A stretch of DNA of 64,000 bases from Paramecium pentaurelia (Eukaryota > Ciliophora > Oligohymenophorea > Peniculida > Parameciidae), in the NCBI GenBank assembly GCA_905183005.1, contig CAJJDO010000093.1:132203-196202 (forward strand). The letters are read 5' to 3'. The notes beneath the pieces are model-generated. The model was not told where the DNA came from. It saw only the letters and a list, made by a program, of their open reading frames with translations, and searched no databases. Below, in pieces: positions 25,431 to 35,706 of this stretch (position 1 is its first letter; the number at the start of each line of letters is the position of its first letter). A program made the translations under genes and the position numbers.

Positions 25431-25864
25431 GTATATAATTAATAATGATATTTTTAATAGAAATTTGATATATATATAAATATGAATAAACTTATTTCTA
25501 ATTATTATTCATTTTATATTTATTTAACAAGTTGTCTTTAAAATTATATATATATATATATATATGTTAATTTATGAATCTAATTAATTTGAAGTGTTAT
25601 TTATATTTAATATTATAATAATTATTATCATATATAAATTGATTTTGATATACTTTTAAATGAATCCCAAAAATAACTTTAGAAAGATATATTAGCATCC
25701 AATCAAAATTAATTATATATGATAGAAATTCTAAACAAATTAAAAATTAATATGAATCTAATATAAAATTGATGATCATATATATTATAATTATATATAT
25801 ATATTTTTATAAAACTTTTTCATTGATTTAATTTTCTGATCATATTCTAATATTAATATTAATT
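25431..25864. other. intergenic, TA microsatellite, no gene
   Basis: Space between topoisomerase II and XRCC4. A TA dinucleotide run of about 22 bp lies at 25544-25566. Otherwise featureless AT-rich DNA that presumably holds the XRCC4 promoter. Confidence 0.7.
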
Positions 25865-26784
25865 ATGAATAAAAAAGAAATTAAACAAGATGGTGAATCA
25901 GCTCCATTGACAAAAACAAGTTTACTTAAAATTGAATCTAAAGAAGGATAGATTATATATATATTCACAAAGTTATTTGATCATCCAATACGATAATAAA
26001 TTAAATTTGCATTTGGATAGATTAATGTGTTTATTGAAAAATAAGGAATTAAATGTTTCAAAAGTGAAATGAATAGCATGGAATGTTTAAATTAAGGAAT
26101 TGATTGGGATTAGAAATATTTTGACAAAATTATCACATGTTTAGAAAGACCTGATAAAGATTTTAGGTAATATATATATTTAATATATTAAATAGCTATT
26201 CATTTAAAAAAAGTGAAGGTAATGAACAAGTTCCATGTGATTATATTCTAATATTATCAGAAAAAGTTCATAAATTGAATGAAGTAATTTTATTAAGAGT
26301 TTATTTGATTGAAAATCCATCACTTTCAAATTTAGATCATTTTTACAGAGTTTGTAAAGAGATATAAGACAAAAAGGATATAGCATATAAAAATTTAGAA
26401 GAAAAATTTACAAATTTAACTTAATAAAGATAAAAACTATAAACAGATATTGAATTTATTAGTAATTAATCATAATCGAGAGAAAAAGAGATTTTAAAAA
26501 AATTTGTCCTATTATTAAATGAGAAAAAGAAGGAAATATGTAGATTAAATTAAATTAATGGATTAATATCTAATTAAATAATAGAAGAAGAACAATAAAA
26601 TAATAATTATATAAATGTAGATGATTTTTTTGAAGAAAAATAAATACCAGTTAAAAAACAATATGATGAATAAGTTCAAAATTCTTAATTTCCAGTCAGT
26701 TAAATAGATTAATTTTTATTCACTTAGGATACATAATTTAAGAAAGATCTCAGAGAAATCCCATCAAAAAAGACAAAATTATGA
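25865..26784 (+). CDS. XRCC4: XRCC4 homologue, DNA ligase IV partner in end joining, 296 aa
   Basis: Globular head (about residues 1-145) then a long coiled-coil stalk, the XRCC4 architecture. The clearest match is in the stalk: EKEILKKFVLLLNEKKKEIC, corresponding to the ligase-IV-binding region of animal XRCC4. The head contains SLLKIESKEGQIIYIFTKLF and ECLNQGIDWDQKYFDKIITC. One intron, 26167-26195 (29 nt), gives 297 codons. The C-terminus is disordered and lysine-rich. In Paramecium, XRCC4 and ligase IV are known to be needed to close breaks during programmed removal of internal eliminated sequences, so this is a key development gene as well as a repair gene. It lies directly after topoisomerase II. 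Confidence 0.85.
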
Positions 26785-27116
26785 TTATTTTTTGTAAATT
26801 TATTATTGATCTCAAAATCAATATAAGTCTAAATTATAGTTATTGAAATTCTTCTAAAAGACTTTGAATTCAAATATCTAATAAATACTATAGAAATAAA
26901 AAATATATTTGAATTAAAGTTATAATCAAGAAATTATTTTATGTTAAATTCTTAAAATATTATAGAGTATTATTTTATAATATTTAACACAATAACCATG
27001 ATCATCATTCTAAAATAGGAACCTTGTTATAGTTTTTTTCTTAAATAAACACTGATAAATGATAATTTTAACATTTATCATAATTATTAAATTATTTTTA
27101 AAAAAACCAACATCAA
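26785..27116. other. intergenic, no gene seen
   Basis: AT-rich gap of about 330 bp between XRCC4 and the second crystallin-like gene. Nothing recognisable. Confidence 0.65.
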
Positions 27117-27896
27117 ATGGTTGAAATCACTATGATTAGTGTATTATTTTTTATGACAGATTCCTTTTGTTTATGGAAGACATAATTCAAAGAATAAACA
27201 TTTACAACGCCTTCGAATTGGTAAATTACTGGGGCATATAGTGGAAATAGAGTTTGCACCTGCTCAGGTCTAAGTGTTTTTGGGGGATATTGTATTGTTG
27301 GTGCAGGAAGCTAAATGCATGGGTCATATTCAAATATTCCGAATCATACTGAGATAAAAGTGGTATTAAAAGTTTACTATATTGATTCATGGGATACAGA
27401 GACAACTGAAATTAATGTTGCTGGATTAGTTTAACAGAGAACTTGGTTTTTTGAATGGGGATCAAGTGATTTTTGTGGATCAGCTTATTAAGATGGGTAC
27501 TTTTGGGACACTTTTTAAGGAAGTCATACTGCAGATTCATTTTCTATTCATGTTTCAAATGGATTAAACGAAGATCCATGTAATGGTAAATTTAACATTA
27601 AACTTTTAGAATCATTAGGGTTAAGGGATGTATCAATATATCTAAAACCTGTTTAATGCGTACAATATTTTAGTGAATGTAATTATACTGGAACAATGAA
27701 ATAAATTTGTCAAGGATCACCAAATTTAGATAGAAGAAATATACCTTAGTAAATAAAATCAATTAGACTTCATGGTTGTGGAAGAGTTACTCTAACAAAA
27801 AAAGGTTAGGGTTCAATAACAATAACTGAAAATGTTCCTTGTTTGACAGAATTCGATGTAATTTATTAAGTTTAAGTTGTAGTTTCCACCAGTTGA
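27117..27896 (+). CDS. secreted protein with DSWD-type and beta/gamma-crystallin-like domains, 259 aa (paralogue of 15079)
   Basis: Opens with a hydrophobic leader (MVEITMISVLFFMTDSF), a likely signal peptide. The central domain has KVYYIDSWDTETTEINVAG, matching IWKLDSWDSEGFEIW in the gene at 15079. The C-terminal part reads VQYFSECNYTGTMKQICQGS followed by QQIKSIRLHGCGRVTLTKKG and TENVPCL, a Greek-key pattern with the crystallin Y/F-x5-[YF]-x-G signature. No intron; 260 codons, the same length as its paralogue. About 11 cysteines suggest disulphides. Probably secreted or surface-attached. The crystallin resemblance is by eye and calcium binding is not proven; the domain could be a convergent beta-sandwich. 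Confidence 0.82.
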
Positions 27897-28002
27897 AAAT
27901 GTAAATAGATGAAAAATGATTAGTTATAAGTACTTTATTCAAATGAGTTTTTAATACCAATTAATTATTTCAAGGTAAATTCATTTTATTTAAAATAAAT
28001 TA

Positions 28003-29534
28003 TCAAAAATCACATTGTTCCATTTCTTGGTCTGTGTCATAATAAATATTTGGAATCATTCTAATACATTACCTAGCTGTCTTAATAAGATTCAGTTTTT
28101 ATAAAGATTTAACTAAAATTAATATTTATATTTGTACATTTTTATAAATAATAATGCAGAGATTCAGGAGACATTGATAAAGCTTGATTAATGCATTTTA
28201 AAGCATCGACCCATCTTTCTTATTTTTCTAATTGTCTAGCTAAACATATAAAGATATAAAAATATAAAATTACCCTTATTCTCATATAATTATATATTTT
28301 CAGGTTGATAAGAGATGGCTTAATCGTATAACTCTATAATCTATTCAAATTTTTTCTCGTCATATAAGATTTTTGCTAAATAAATTCTTTGATACATTTA
28401 AAATAATATCCTTCTATATTTTTAGGATACTTTTTAATCAGATTATCTAAAAAAATGGTAGCTTCTTATTTTTGATTAATATCAATTAAGAATTGTACTA
28501 AAAATATCACTTATCAAAATACTTCTATCAATTTCTAAGTTTTCATCTTCATTTTCTTATAGTAATTAGGAATAACATGTTTTAATTTATTCATTAATCA
28601 AGTCTTCATTATTAATTATTTATAAATACCTTCTTCTTTATTATTATTTTCAAATTATTTTGATATTTTCTTCTTGTATTTTATTAATGTTTTTACTAAG
28701 ATTAAATTGTTATTTTAAACTTTTCATTTTATAATATTCAACTTCTTTATTTTATTTCTAAATTAATTCATCCCAAATTTCAATGGCTTAAAGATATGAT
28801 TTCTATTTATGTAAAATTTCACCTAATAATTTTGTTAAATTTCAAACCTTTTTTTTGTAAAAATAGGATTTAATTAGGAAACTATTATATAGCCTTATCA
28901 CAAACAGAAATTATCTCATTATAATTTTGATTTATCTCTAATGCTTTAACTAAATGAATCATAAAATAAATAACTTAGATAATCATATCCTTCAACAACT
29001 TCACAAAATTACTAAACAAATTACACCCACATTTATATGATTTATTCTTATCTATCAAGTTATTTTAAAGCATTTGCTGATTAAATTGATTATATAGTTA
29101 CATTTTAAAATATATAAATCTAATTCTTATGGATGGTTGGAAATAATTTAATTACAAAGTTCCAAAGACTCATTTGCTTTTTTGAATTATAATAATGCTT
29201 TTGCTATGAATTATACATTAATATTCTTACCTTTTAATTTAAAAAATTGATTTTTAGAAATATATTTCTCAATTGCTAATTCACACAATTCTAATATTTA
29301 CTCAAAACATTTTTATTTTTCTAAAATGCTTTCTAAAAAATCATCATGACCTTACATAATAAATTATATGCTATTTGCTCATTAGATTAAGAAATTAATA
29401 TTTTAGATTTTTCAACTGCTTCTAAAAATCTGTCTGATTTTATCAAACATAAAACTAATATTTACATTTTCATTACTTTCTTCTATTTATTTGCTTTCAA
29501 TATTTGTCATTTCATCATCCAAATTATTTAACAT
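28003..29534 (-). CDS. TPR-repeat protein, 409 aa, 12 introns
   Basis: Helical tetratricopeptide protein running nearly its whole length; clear repeats are KAKALLQFKKANESLELCNQ, NEIISVCDKAIQQFPNQILF, KFEQIIELYDQAISYQPENI and ERWVDALKCINQALSMSPES. It likely acts as a protein-binding scaffold; the partner is unknown. The gene is cut by 12 tiny introns: 29434-29455, 29333-29355, 29204-29230, 29077-29101, 28950-28974, 28823-28847, 28696-28720, 28604-28629, 28498-28522, 28376-28395, 28240-28273 and 28113-28137 (20-34 nt). Only with all of them do the exons sum to 410 codons and the repeats line up. The start MLNNLDDEMTNIESKQ is the only suitable ATG. This is the most intron-dense gene in the window, about one per 100 coding bases. 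Confidence 0.85.
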
Positions 29535-29768
29535 TTAAATATTATATATTAAATATACATTTATCTTTATATCAAAATCACAATTAAGAACTTATCAAAA
29601 TTAGTAAAGTTCAAAATTAGTAAAGTTCAAAATACTTCTTAAAATATAATAATTATTTATGTTGAAAAATATAAAATAATTTTAAGTATTTACTAGTTTT
29701 AATTATATATATATTATTAACTGAATATAATCGATTAAATCTTAATCATTATTATAAAATTTAAACTT

Positions 29769-30878
29769 ATGAAAGTAATATTGTTGATGGTCTTAACACT
29801 CTTAGTGTTAGGGAATTCTTAATAGATAGACATACATGTTAAAGATGTCTATTTAATTGTTAAAGGAGTTGTAGAAGGAGTGTAAGTAGATGATCATGTA
29901 GAAGTGAAAGAAATTGTGTCATGCTTAAATGATTCAGAAGCATTAATAGACAACATTGTGAAGGCTATTTAAAATTTAGAGACTTAAACTTTTGATGGTG
30001 TCAAAGAAGGAATTAAATTAATTGGAGTAGCCATTTAATAAATTCCAGATGCAATCACTGCATGTGAATCTGGATCTGAAGAAATGGTAGCTTTGTCAAG
30101 TATACATAATATTAATTAATAGAACTACTTACTAATATGCTTGAACAATTAAGAAACCCTTGGACATTCTCATATAAAATTGGTTACAATTTAATTGTTA
30201 ATGGTTTAGATATCTATTAAGAAATAAGTAAATACTATTTATAATCTTAGACACTGCTATAAAAGATTGGAAATCAGAAATTTATGAAGATTTTGGAAAA
30301 TAGATTGGATTTGTTTTGGTTTAACTACTTAAAGAAACTAAAAATATTGATGCTGTTATTTTAGATGATGAAGTTATTGGAATTATATTTGAAGGATTAT
30401 TAGATGGAATTGTAGATGCAAGTGGAATTAAAGCAAAAGATATTAAAGCTTGTTTAAATGTTGCTGGTGGAATTGTTATAGATTTTGAAAAAGCTGTTAG
30501 ACTCTTAGAAGATGGTTCTGTGTCAAGTGTCATCTAAGCTTTATAATCATTTGTAGAAGGTCTATCTGAATTCCCAAAGGCTCTTGAAACTTGTTAGTCC
30601 TCATCTCAAGAAGCTTTAAAATTAGCTCAAAAAATCAAAGACTTAATTGAAGCCTTATAAAATCCAAGTTCATTCATCTATCATATTGGAAAAGATTTAA
30701 TCATTAATGGAAAGGACATTTACTAAGAGGTATCTATATATATATTAGATTTTTATAGATATTTGCAGCAGTTGATGATTGGAAGTATGGAAATTGGAGT
30801 GATTTCGGTTTCTAATTGGGTAAAGCAATGGAATAAATATTTATTGGACTTTAAAAAGAAAAATTATATTAATTATGA
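29769..30878 (+). CDS. secreted two-repeat protein, 344 aa
   Basis: Starts with a textbook signal peptide (MKVILLMVLTLLVLGNSQQ). The rest is two related halves: the first ends NPWTFSYKIGYNLIVNGLDI with YQEINTAIKDWKSEIYEDFG, the second NPSSFIYHIGKDLIINGKDI with YQEIFAAVDDWKYGNWSDFG. The halves are amphipathic helices with a few cysteines (SCLND, ACES, KACLN, ETCQS). Three introns: 30100-30122 (23 nt), 30228-30250 (23 nt) and 30730-30758 (29 nt); exons total 345 codons. The second and third introns fall at nearly the same place in each repeat, just after IYQE, so the duplication seems to have carried an intron. I do not recognise the family; export to the surface or a secretory organelle is inferred from the leader. 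Confidence 0.82.
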
Positions 30879-30984
30879 AATATTAATAATTTCAAACTAA
30901 TTATATATTAAAAATTATTTAATTGTTTTCTATTCTTAAGGAATATCATAAAATATTAGATCAATAATTATTTTATTATAACAC

Positions 30985-31791
30985 TCATTCTTTTTTATTA
31001 TTTTCTAAAACATAGAAATAAACTGTCCCATTTATTTTTCTCTCCTTTGTCAAAACCAAAAGATCAGGATCTTAAATAATTGATTCCCAATCTCTATTAC
31101 AAAATTAACCTAAATTTCTTAAGTATTTAGCTTATTTATATTCCAAATATAGATTGAGTATGTCATAAGTGCTTTTACCAGATGTAAGTAATAATATCTT
31201 GCCGCCCTATATATACAAATTCATTTTACCTGGTTTACAAACCCTTTTCATTTCTGATATTGCTTTTTCAGGATTTAGATAATATTCTAATCCAAAAGTA
31301 TCTAAAATCGTATCAAAAGTATTATCTTTGAAACTCATATTCTCTACATCTTCCAATCTATAAGAAATGTTAATGTTTGAAGCTGATTTTAATAATGCCA
31401 CCTCTAAGACATTACTACTCCAATCAACAGCAGTTACATCACTGCCTTAAGGATAATACTTAAGATTCCTAGAAGTCCCAACACCAGTTTCTAATATTTT
31501 GCCTGAACAAAGTCCCACTATTGTTTTTCGATATGATTACTAAGGTTATAACTAGTATTACAATTTTGCTTGTTTGTTCGTAAGAATCAAATGTAGGATC
31601 ATAAACATAAGCAGCATTCTAATGTTGTTATAGTAAATATTATCTTTTATCAGGAAGAGTGTCAAAGTACAATTCCTTAAATTACTTTGCTTCATTTATT
31701 TTATAACTTCCATATGCTGCCACACCAAAAAGAGCTTAAGTAATTTCATATTCTATTTACCTACTGAAGCACCTACGAATCTGCCAATCAT
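30985..31791 (-). CDS. class I SAM-dependent methyltransferase, OMS1-like, 252 aa
   Basis: Methyltransferase with the SAM-binding motif ILETGVGTSRNLKYYPQGSD (motif I), VTAVDWSSNVLEVAL, then FDTILDTFGLEYYLNPEKA and MKRVCKPG. An N-terminal hydrophobic stretch (ALFGVAAYGSYK) resembles the inner-membrane anchor of yeast Oms1, so a mitochondrial location is likely. Introns: 31735-31760 (26 nt) and 31540-31561 (22 nt), giving 253 codons. Odd point: after KPG the frame continues KMNLYIQGGKILLL where relatives would read PGGKILLL. A GT...AG stretch of 23 nt at 31207-31229 looks like an intron, but removing it shifts the frame to a TGA. One G fewer at the junction would reconcile everything. Substrate unknown. 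Confidence 0.82.
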
Positions 31792-32237
31792 AAATAATTA
31801 TTATATTTATTCAATATTAATCCACTGATATATTTTTAATATTTTATAAAAATATAATATATGAATATATCATCTCAATTAAAATTCTTAGGTTGTTATT
31901 AATGATATAAGTCAATTTATAATAAATGTACATTATTATAACAATTTAAATGTCTAAGTACTAAAAATATTACTGTATTATGTATTATAAATCTAAATTT
32001 GAAAAGATGAATACAATTAATCCTATTTGAGTACTCTTAAATTATAATCATCATCATTTCATTTAATTTTAAAATTTAATTGTTTGTAAATTTAATATTT
32101 TAATATTGGTTATTATAATAAAATGCATAATAAAATAACCATAAAATTTTAGAATTTGAAGTATTCATCAGATTTAAATTAAGATGAAATGTAGAAATTC
32201 AATGACCATGAATAGTATTGGAATATTAAAAATAATA
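31792..32237. other. intergenic, possible in-frame upstream start for actin
   Basis: Divergent gap between the methyltransferase and actin. The last 54 bp carry in-frame ATGs at 32184, 32202 and 32208 that would add up to 18 residues to actin; these are judged to be 5' leader because actin starts are strictly conserved. Confidence 0.6.
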
Positions 32238-33417
32238 ATGAGTGAAGAACATCCAGCAATTGTAATTGACAATGGTTCAGGTTAATGTAAAGCAGGAGTT
32301 GCAGGAGATGATGCTCCTAGATGTTGTTTTCCAGCTATAGTTGGAAGACCTAAGCATTAAGGTGCAATGGTGGGAATGGATTCAAAAGATGTTTATGTAG
32401 GAGATGAAGCATAAGCCAGAAGAGGAGTTTTGTCCTTAAAATATCCAATTGATAATGGAATTGTTAATAATTGGGATGGTAAATATCTTATATTTATTTT
32501 AGACATGGAAAGAATATGGCATCATGCATTCTTTAATGAATTAAGAGTATCACCAGAGGATCATCCAACACTTTTGACTGAAGCTCCAATGAATCCAAAA
32601 GTTAATAGGGAGAAAATGACTTAGATTATGTTTGAAACATTTAATGTCCCATCATTCTATGTTTAAATATAAGCAGTTCTTTCTTTGTATGCTTCAGGAA
32701 GAACAACAGGAATTGTTGTAGATTCAGGAGATGGTGTAACACACACTGTACCTATTTTTGAAGGTTATTCACTTCCTCATGCCATTTAAAGGATAGATTT
32801 GGCAGGAAGAGCTTGTACTTAATATCTAGTAAGTATTTTGAATGAATTGGGAATTTCATTTACTTCTTCAGCTGAAATGGAAATAGCTAGAGATATTAAA
32901 GAGAAATTATGTTATGTTGCATAAGATTATGAAGCAGAAACAAAAACATATAAAGAAAGTGCTGCTAATAATAAACCTTATGAATTACCAGATGGAAATG
33001 TTGTAGTCATTTAAAATTAGAGATTCAGATGTCCAGAATTATTATTTAAACCTAACTTTATTGGATTGGAAGTACCAGGAATTCATGAATTAACATTTAA
33101 ATCAATTATGAAGTCAGACATTGATGTTAGAAAAGACTTGTAATATTAAAATCTTATAATTATTTAGATATGGAAATATTGTTATGTCTGGAGGTACAAC
33201 TATGTTCCCAGGAATACCTGAGAGATTAAGTAAGGAATTAACAAATTTGGCACCATCTTCAATGAAAGTTAAAGTAGTGGCTCCACCAGAAAGAAAGTTT
33301 TCTGTTTGGATAGGCGGATCAATTTTATCATCATTATCAACATTTTAAACTATGTGGATAACAAGAGCTGAATATGATGAAACAGGATCTTAAGTTGTTC
33401 ATAGAAAATGCTTTTGA
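32238..33417 (+). CDS. actin, 375 aa
   Basis: Cytoskeletal ATPase that polymerises to filaments. Recognised by AIVIDNGSGQCKAGVAGDDA (phosphate loop 1), VGDEAQARRGVLSLKYPI, WHHAFFNELRVSPEDHP, GIVVDSGDGVTHTVPIFEGY (phosphate loop 2), GGTTMFPGIPERL and the C-terminus VVHRKCF. Two introns, 32479-32502 (24 nt) and 33140-33167 (28 nt), give 376 codons, the canonical actin length. It is a divergent actin: CCFPAIVG replaces the usual AVFPSIVG, GAMVGMDSKD replaces GVMVGMGQKD, and the tail WITRAEYDETGSQ replaces WISKQEYDESGP. Start at MSEEHPAIV, matching actin convention. Ends 67 bp from the convergent NEK kinase. Confidence 0.95.
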
Positions 33418-33484
33418 TTAATATCATATCATTTTAATTAACACTATATCTATTAAATTTAATCTTTTATATAAATGGATAATT

Positions 33485-34714
33485 TCATCTTCTACTTAAT
33501 GGTCCTGCACTACCTTATCGTGTAATCTATCTAGGATCTCTTTAAGATGTGATTTAAAGTGGATTATTTCTATGAGCTGAAGCTTAATGTTAAAGTATTG
33601 GTCTGGCTATTCTATTTGGTGCTAATGGAGGAGGTTATTAAATTTCAGATTAACCTGATTTTTTTGGAGGTAACTAATTTATTTAATTAGTATTAATTTT
33701 AGTTTGGATGGTATTCTAAGTTTTTAGTTTTTGACAAGATTCAGATCTTTTGGGTTTAGTAATATAGTTTTATGAAGGCAGATTTAATTATTTGAGATTT
33801 TTTGGTATTTATATTGTTTATAGTAGATCAATTTATATTTTACCATCTACTATAGTCTAAACAGCTAGATTGCCACTATTTTTTATTAACAATGAGGATT
33901 ATAAGAGTTGATCACAAGTAAATCTATCTTTTGGTTTTACTTTTAACATAAAAGATATAAATTGATTGAGATCCTAATTATTTATTGGGTCAAACTATCC
34001 TGATTATATTTTTTAATTCAAATCTTATAAGTCTTTGCCATTAAATGGAGGTACACCCTTAGCCAATTCATAAAGCAGACATCCAAGAGACCATATATCA
34101 CAAGGGTATGAATATTATATACCTTGCCAAACTTCAGGAGCAGCATACACTTATTATAAATAAAACAATACATGGTGTTCCAATTATGGTTTTAGCAATA
34201 TTCCCTTTAGCTATTTTACTAATATTCAAATCACTTATTTTATATTAATAACCTGATAAAGATTTCACAACTAAAATATTGGCTAGTTTAAGATCTCTAT
34301 GTAGAATTTGATTGTCATGAAGACATTTCAATCCTAAAAGTAATTATACTGCAATTCTCCATATTTCTTGATTTGTAATTACATTCTATTATTGGAGTTG
34401 TATGAGATTCCCTATTGGAGCATATTCCATTACAATATAAAGAATGCAGCCATCTGAATCTAAAAATGAATCTTTGTATTCAATGATATATTGACTATTA
34501 ATTGAAGCAAGAATTCGTATTTCATTGAGTGTATTTAGTTTTTCATTTTGAGTTTGAAGAGAGAGATTAACCTTCTTTAATGCATAAAACTAATTGTCTG
34601 TAATTCTTTTGACCTTATTAAAATATGTTATAAGGATGTTACTTTGTAGACTTGACTGAAGGAGCCTTCTCCTAATTTGTCTATTATAATAAAATCATTA
34701 ATCGTTGTTGGCAT
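33485..34714 (-). CDS. NIMA-related (NEK) protein kinase, 392 aa
   Basis: Kinase domain at about residues 1-265: glycine loop LGEGSFSQVYKVKR, lysine in FYALKKVNL, catalytic loop LHRDLKLANIL, and GTPLYAAPEVW. As in the kinase at 3016, DFG is DLN (YKISDLNISKI), the Asp being kept. The tail is short, basic and Q/P-rich (SRR at the end). Introns: 29 nt within the glycine-loop region (about 34627-34655) and 22 nt before YAAPEVW (about 34153-34174); exons total 393 codons. It is a paralogue of the first kinase but with different intron positions. Its start codon is separated from that of the divergent gene at 34731 by only 16 bp. A role at cilia or cortex is inferred from the family. Confidence 0.9.
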
Positions 34715-34730
34715 TAATAAAAATATAAAA
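34715..34730. promoter_or_regulatory. 16-bp spacer between two divergent start codons
   Basis: The ATG of the NEK kinase (minus strand, 34714) and the ATG of the membrane protein (plus strand, 34731) are separated by 16 AT bases. Both promoters must lie inside the opposite gene's 5' coding region, or transcripts overlap. Confidence 0.75.
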
Positions 34731-35604
34731 ATGGAAATTATCATTCACACTTTCGAGAGATTCTTTGGTCCAGTCGATTGGAAGCGTCTTAAGACTGATG
34801 TACTTTGTTAGTCCTTAGTAAAAATGTGAAAGAATTGTGTTTAGGTAGAAGAGGGATTCAGTCCAAAGGAAGCAAAAGAGTTATCTTGGTTGTACGGCCA
34901 TAGAAATATTGGAAGAAACTTTGGTATGGATTTTAGAATAATGGTGTAGGATTTGTGTTGGGAGTTGGAGTTGCTTATTGTTGCAATAGTTGGATTACAA
35001 GATGGACCTATAATATTCCTTACCTGAGACTCCATCGTTCTTCATTATGGGTATCAAGAGCATTGGTAGTGTTTGGTACTCTATAATTATTTGATTACTA
35101 CTCAACTGCAAGAAGAAAGGGAGGTGATTCAGGTTTGGGTCATGATTTGATGTGGGTTAATACCAGATATACAGAATCTAAAGAAAGATTTATTAGAAAT
35201 TTTGAAGTTTTGAATAGAAAATTATCAGATATTGAAAAGGAAATCTTGACAGTATGATTTGATACATATAAATTAAAGGCAAGATAAATTCAGTTGACTT
35301 CACCAATCAAGGATAGAAGATGGGTATATAATCCATATATTCATGGTTCAGATGAAGAAGCATTTTGGAGCAATGTAAGAAGAAACTTCTTAGATAAATT
35401 ACCTCCATGGGAGAGATATGATGTTTAATAATAGTAATTTCAATTTTATATTCTAGGATTGCTGCTGATAATAAAGAAAAGATTGCTGAAGGTGAGTAAA
35501 TCAGATTGAAGCCTTATAAATTAACAGACGATGTTGATACTTCAGGTGTTAAGTTTGGATTTAGAAGAAACCCATTTGTTAACAATTGGACACCACTTTA
35601 GTGA
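34731..35604 (+). CDS. membrane protein, 256 aa, probably mitochondrial, family not recognised
   Basis: Four introns are required: 34818-34844 (27 nt), 34924-34949 (26 nt), 35252-35278 (27 nt) and 35434-35456 (23 nt); exons total 257 codons. The protein begins MEIIIHTFERFFGPVDWKRL, continues with SPKEAKELSWLYGHRNIGRN, then a hydrophobic segment FGFVLGVGVAYCCNSWITRW and a second one near VSRALVVFGTLQLFDYYST. The C-terminal half is soluble and basic with many aromatic residues (RRWVYNPYIHGSDEEAFW, VKFGFRRNPFVNNWTPLQ). This pattern, one or two helices plus a Trp/Tyr/Arg-rich matrix tail, is what ciliate-specific respiratory-complex or ATP-synthase subunits look like, but that is only inference. 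Confidence 0.8.
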
Positions 35605-35706
35605 GTAATTCCATTTAATTACAATAAAAACAATATTTATCATAGATTGTATATTAATTTATTATTTACTCCTACAATGGAGTCAAAATATTAATTAACT
35701 AAAATA

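Noticed and set aside
29581..29640. Two copies of a 16-bp unit (TTAGTAAAGTTCAAAA) considered as a CRISPR-like or regulatory array
   Set aside because: Only two adjacent copies with no spacers; a minor tandem duplication.
32184..32237. In-frame ATGs upstream of actin adding up to 18 residues
   Set aside because: Actin N-termini are conserved in length, and MSEEHPAIV fits as the start; the extension would be unprecedented.
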